This document shows positions 60,648 to 64,000 of a DNA stretch of 64,000 bases, one piece after another. Made by a program: the position numbers and the translations under genes. Under the pieces are notes generated by a model. The model made no database searches, had not been told where the DNA came from, and worked only from the letters and a program-made list of their open reading frames with translations. This stretch comes from Epiperipatus broadwayi (lineage: Eukaryota; Onychophora; Udeonychophora; Euonychophora; Peripatidae), in contig JAQFVV010006231.1 in assembly GCA_028023455.1 (NCBI GenBank), positions 3,913,036 through 3,977,035 on the forward strand. Reading direction: 5' to 3'. The first letter of the stretch is position 1. Each line of letters begins with the position of its first letter.

Positions 60648-62639
60648 TACAAATAATGGAACATTATTTTACTAAATGAAGATTATATATCATTATAAGT
60701 GTTATCACAGATAGAATTAATCAAAAGGAGAAGCTATTGAGCAGAATGTAACCATGACAACCTTAACAGATATTAAATATCATCATCAGAAAGTTAGCCT
60801 TTTCAAATCTAATGCTTTAACAATAATGTTGAATTTATAAATAATATTTGCTGAGGCTATCACCTCGAGAATATGCGTGTAAACATGCGATAGTAGGGAC
60901 CTCTACAGGTGTTTAACCACAAGCTTATGCTATGGAAAAAAAGAGTTGTCAAAATCATGAACATTATTACAATTTAATCTGTAAGTACATCATTTTTTAC
61001 ACTTATATATTTGACACCATCCACTTTAAATAAATAAAATAATAATTATAACTAAAAAAAAAAAATCGTTGTTAAATATCATGCTTAGCATTTTGACGTC
61101 TTTTAACTTCATATTCATAGTCTAGGAATTAGAAACGTTGTAGTGTTGTTGACATTTGTTAATTCAAATTATCTAAATTCATACATTAAAATATGCTAAA
61201 TATAATTATCTAATAACCATTTTAAAATTTTACTTGTGCTGGATATATTTTCAAGAAAAGACCCTCTTTCCTAAATGTTCTTCTGGATTTTCTTTTTAAA
61301 AAAATTATCTATTACATGTGGCAATTTTAAACTTCTATAAAAGCTTCACATTGTACAAAAAGAAATTGCTTTATTAATAAATAGAATTATTATTATTACT
61401 TTTATGTAGCAATTAGTAATTTTAGACATATCACTTCATTCAAATCTGTATTTTACATATATAGACTGATTAAGCATTCATCATTTTATGATAAACTATA
61501 ACCTAAATATACAATCCACTTTGTGTAACCTCTAGTATTATTTACAGTACTCTTAAAAGTACAAAGATAATCATTATTATTAAAGTCATCTATCATCTTT
61601 CTTCCGTCTTTGTTACTCTTACTCTCCAATTTATTCTTCATAATTTTGCTACTTATGAATAAATATCAATTTCAACTCCTCTTCCAATTTTTAACTTCAT
61701 CACTAAACATTTTTTATTCATTTCTAATCTTGACTTTCCAAATATTTCCTATTTTTCAAATTCATATCTTTATGGTATTCTATCTTTTCACTTTTCTCCC
61801 ATAATTGTCCAAATATCTCACATTATATATATATTAAATTTAAAAAACTCTGGAATAACCTCTGCAATATTCAAAATAATATGTATAAATAAAAAATAGC
61901 TATAGCTAGCTTATGGTTTTTCTGTCATCCTGAATAGCATTTTACAATTAAAATTTAAATTTAATTTAAAAATCTCATTGAAGTTACAAACATTGATGTT
62001 CCCGTGTGAATGGCCAACTTTCCATAATTTATGTATATTAACACAATTATATTTCTTATTTAATAAATTGTATGACATATTTATTTTTTTAATATGCTTC
62101 TTCAATATTTTTTAAAATAAAAAAAACATTGTCAAAAGAAAAACTTTCATTACAAATAATTGATTGTTTTACAAATACGGATTTAAATCTATCACAAAAT
62201 ATCACAATTTATTATATAAAAGTTTGTATTCATGAATTTTCTTTTTCAATGCACATTTCAACTCAATCAAATGTAACTGGATTCATATTGGCAAACTATT
62301 TTACATATAATATTATTATCAACTGCATCCTTTCCTTTAATAATTAATCTACTAGTATTCACTCAATCCAACATTAAAATCATACTACAAACCTTATTAT
62401 TAATACATGATAATAATATCCATGTTTTCTCTTCAATATTTTTCTTCATCTATATGTAAATTTATATAATATATACATATATATCTTTTCTATTATATCT
62501 CACATTCAATAATTCATTAGCATATATTTCAATATTGAAAAATTTATCATTTTGAAATTTACATATTACTAAATAACAATGTTCTACATTCAGTCAATTT
62601 ATGCATAAGAAGAAAATTTAACATGGAGTGTATAAATCC
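60648..62639. other. A+T-rich non-coding DNA
   Basis: A small GC-richer patch at 60850-60930 contains GGGACCTC and is unassigned. From about 61560 the plus strand becomes notably poor in G and rich in T/C, a skew that continues to the window end and may reflect an old minus-strand reading frame; recognisable motifs begin only after 62640. Short open frames at 61610, 61911 and 62129 look like chance. Confidence 0.5.
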
Positions 62640-63880
62640 CCTAATTGATAACGGTTGATTATACTATATTCTCTCCATAAAGTTAAATCAAGTTGTTTTA
62701 TTTTATATAAACTGAACTCGAAAGTATATAAAGATTTTTCTATAAGTCTTATAAAAAGCCTGTTTAGTTATTGCAATCTGAATATCAATTTCACAAATAT
62801 TTAAAAGCACTAACTTGCTTTATAACCATCTATCTAATAATCACTCTTTAATCTTTTATCATTTCCATCTACATTCAATGTTTTTATTTTGGATCCACTA
62901 TTTTCATCCACCATAACAACAAATTCCATCTATTTAATACTTAGCATTTTATTAATTTCTTCCTCACTACTTATAAATTCAGTTATATCAGCAAATACAT
63001 TGAACTTGGCTTCCTCCAATGCTAACTCAATTCAACTCATTTAGCAACCCATTGAAATATACACTAAATAAAACAGAAAAAAAAGCTACTTCTATCATTT
63101 TAAAACTTTTTCTGCGATTTTTTTTTTTTTAAGTTAAGTAAGGATCATTTAATATTAGAAATATTTTATGATTTATATATAAACTTTCTAGTGATTGGTG
63201 AGCTTTTTCTTCTTAAGTAAGTTCCCAAAATACACTAATTCTTTCTACCAAAAGCTTTTTGCAAAATAATAAAATAAACAATATTCTATCTTTTCTCTTT
63301 CTAAATATCTTTTGATAATTGTCCTCACTATTCTAATTGCAAATTATTTTTCTTTTCTAAATCAAACAGTTTTGTAGATAAAAATATGTATAACATATTA
63401 CAAAAACATCTAATCGAAAATCTTAAATAACAGTTCAATAGCATAATAAATTATATTAATTACCTAAAATCACATACAGCTTTAGGATTTCTAATAGAAT
63501 CATAATTGTTGAAAGAAAAGTCATGACAATCCTCTTAACTTATAAATTACATTACAAACTATTTCTCTCAAAAACTGTTTTTTTCTCCGAAAGACATTAC
63601 TAATCAACTAGAATTTTATCGCTTTTTTTTTAATTTCCCAACTTCATGTCATCTATTGCTTTTACATCTTTGATCATTATTGCCCAATTTATGTACTAAA
63701 CTGTCTTTTTCAATTAACATAAGCAAAACCTTTATTAATACTATTATATACATACATAAAATCAATCTTTTCAAGATATTCTTTTCTGGTATTTTTTGTT
63801 CAATAACTACTTCATTCTATTCTGTTTTTCCTATAAATAGTTTCATCTTATCATAGATTAAGACCATTACAAATGTTTTC
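62640..63880 (-). pseudogene. LINE reverse transcriptase relic, minus strand
   Basis: Read leftwards from about 63880. IYDKMK then KIPEKNILKRLILCMY resembles the AYD-VPR ... G-PE-Y---I--MY segment. At about 63115-63040 VAFFSVLFSVYFNGLLNELN stands where -G-VLSP-LFN-YI--L--EL is expected. FADITEFISSEEEINKML (FAD at 62987-62995) is the catalytic box with its second Asp gone, and KTLNVDGND with, later, QIAITKQAFYK resembles the region around the 'IA-AK-AF-K' helix before the C-terminus. The motif order is that of non-LTR LINEs. Stops are frequent. The upstream endonuclease part would lie beyond the window end at 64000. I cannot choose between RTE-like and CR1/jockey-like clades. Confidence 0.6.
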
Positions 63881-64000
63881 ATCAGCTTCTACCATTTCTT
63901 TTTCATTTTCTCTAATAATGTTCTCCAGGTAATTTAAAATAATTTTATTATTTATCTTTTTTAGATTATTTTTGTGTTACATTAATTTTCTGCATATTCC
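63881..64000. other. Window end, probably inside the same LINE relic
   Basis: The T/C-rich, G-poor plus strand continues to the edge, as in 62.6-63.9 kb. Nothing more specific is readable. Confidence 0.35.

Noticed and set aside
1-64000. CRISPR array, bacterial operon or ribosomal RNA
   Set aside because: No regularly spaced identical repeats with unique spacers, no Shine-Dalgarno-led gene strings and no rRNA-like sequence were seen; the content is eukaryotic repeat DNA.

Overview
The window looks like intergenic or intronic DNA of an invertebrate animal. It is very A+T-rich (about three quarters or more by eye) and full of oligo(A)/oligo(T), TA and short microsatellite runs. I found no convincing host gene. 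The longest open frames outside transposons are 60-126 codons, biased to Phe/Ile/Lys/Asn, and have no recognisable domain. I also see no standard tRNA, rRNA or snRNA gene and no CRISPR array. The transposon mix (Penelope-like, RTE-like and CR1-like LINEs, a ZBED5-type hAT, LTR elements with coiled-coil gag, tRNA-derived SINEs) is metazoan. I cannot fix the phylum; a mollusc, chelicerate, flatworm or cnidarian would all fit.

Layout. 1-6.3 kb: A+T-rich DNA with one SINE. 6.4-9.0 kb: a decayed Penelope-like element (PLE), broken by an inverted copy of its own reverse transcriptase (RT) core fused to an RTE 3' end. 11.9-15.1 kb: an unclassified block with more G+C and CpG, carrying hairpins and a 95-bp repeat. 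20.4-22.7 kb: a ZBED5-type hAT transposon, 5' end and dead transposase. 23.4-31.2 kb: the main structure, a 7.8-kb LTR-type element with two 1.7-kb direct repeats (about 97% identical), a 5-bp target duplication, a frameshifted gag and no pol. It also holds an array of about 130-bp repeats whose hairpins show compensatory changes. 31.7-32.6 kb: a second gag relic on the minus strand. 39.4 kb, 51.9 kb, 58.6 kb and 62.6-63.9 kb: LINE fragments. 41.1-42.5 kb: an LTR/primer-site remnant with a short tandem repeat. 34.2, 48.1 and 55.9 kb: three more SINEs. 50.7-51.2 kb: a 185-bp tandem duplication.

No transposon here looks autonomous. Each recognised coding relic has stops, frameshifts or lost catalytic residues. 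Any SINE movement would depend on LINE enzymes encoded elsewhere, and the 23-31 kb element would need pol from a relative.

The best candidates for something undescribed are the covarying hairpin array at 26.7-27.5 kb, the 35-nt foldback at the start of each long repeat, and the foldback insertion at 8.0-8.4 kb. All calls come from reading the sequence by eye. No alignment, folding or database search was run.
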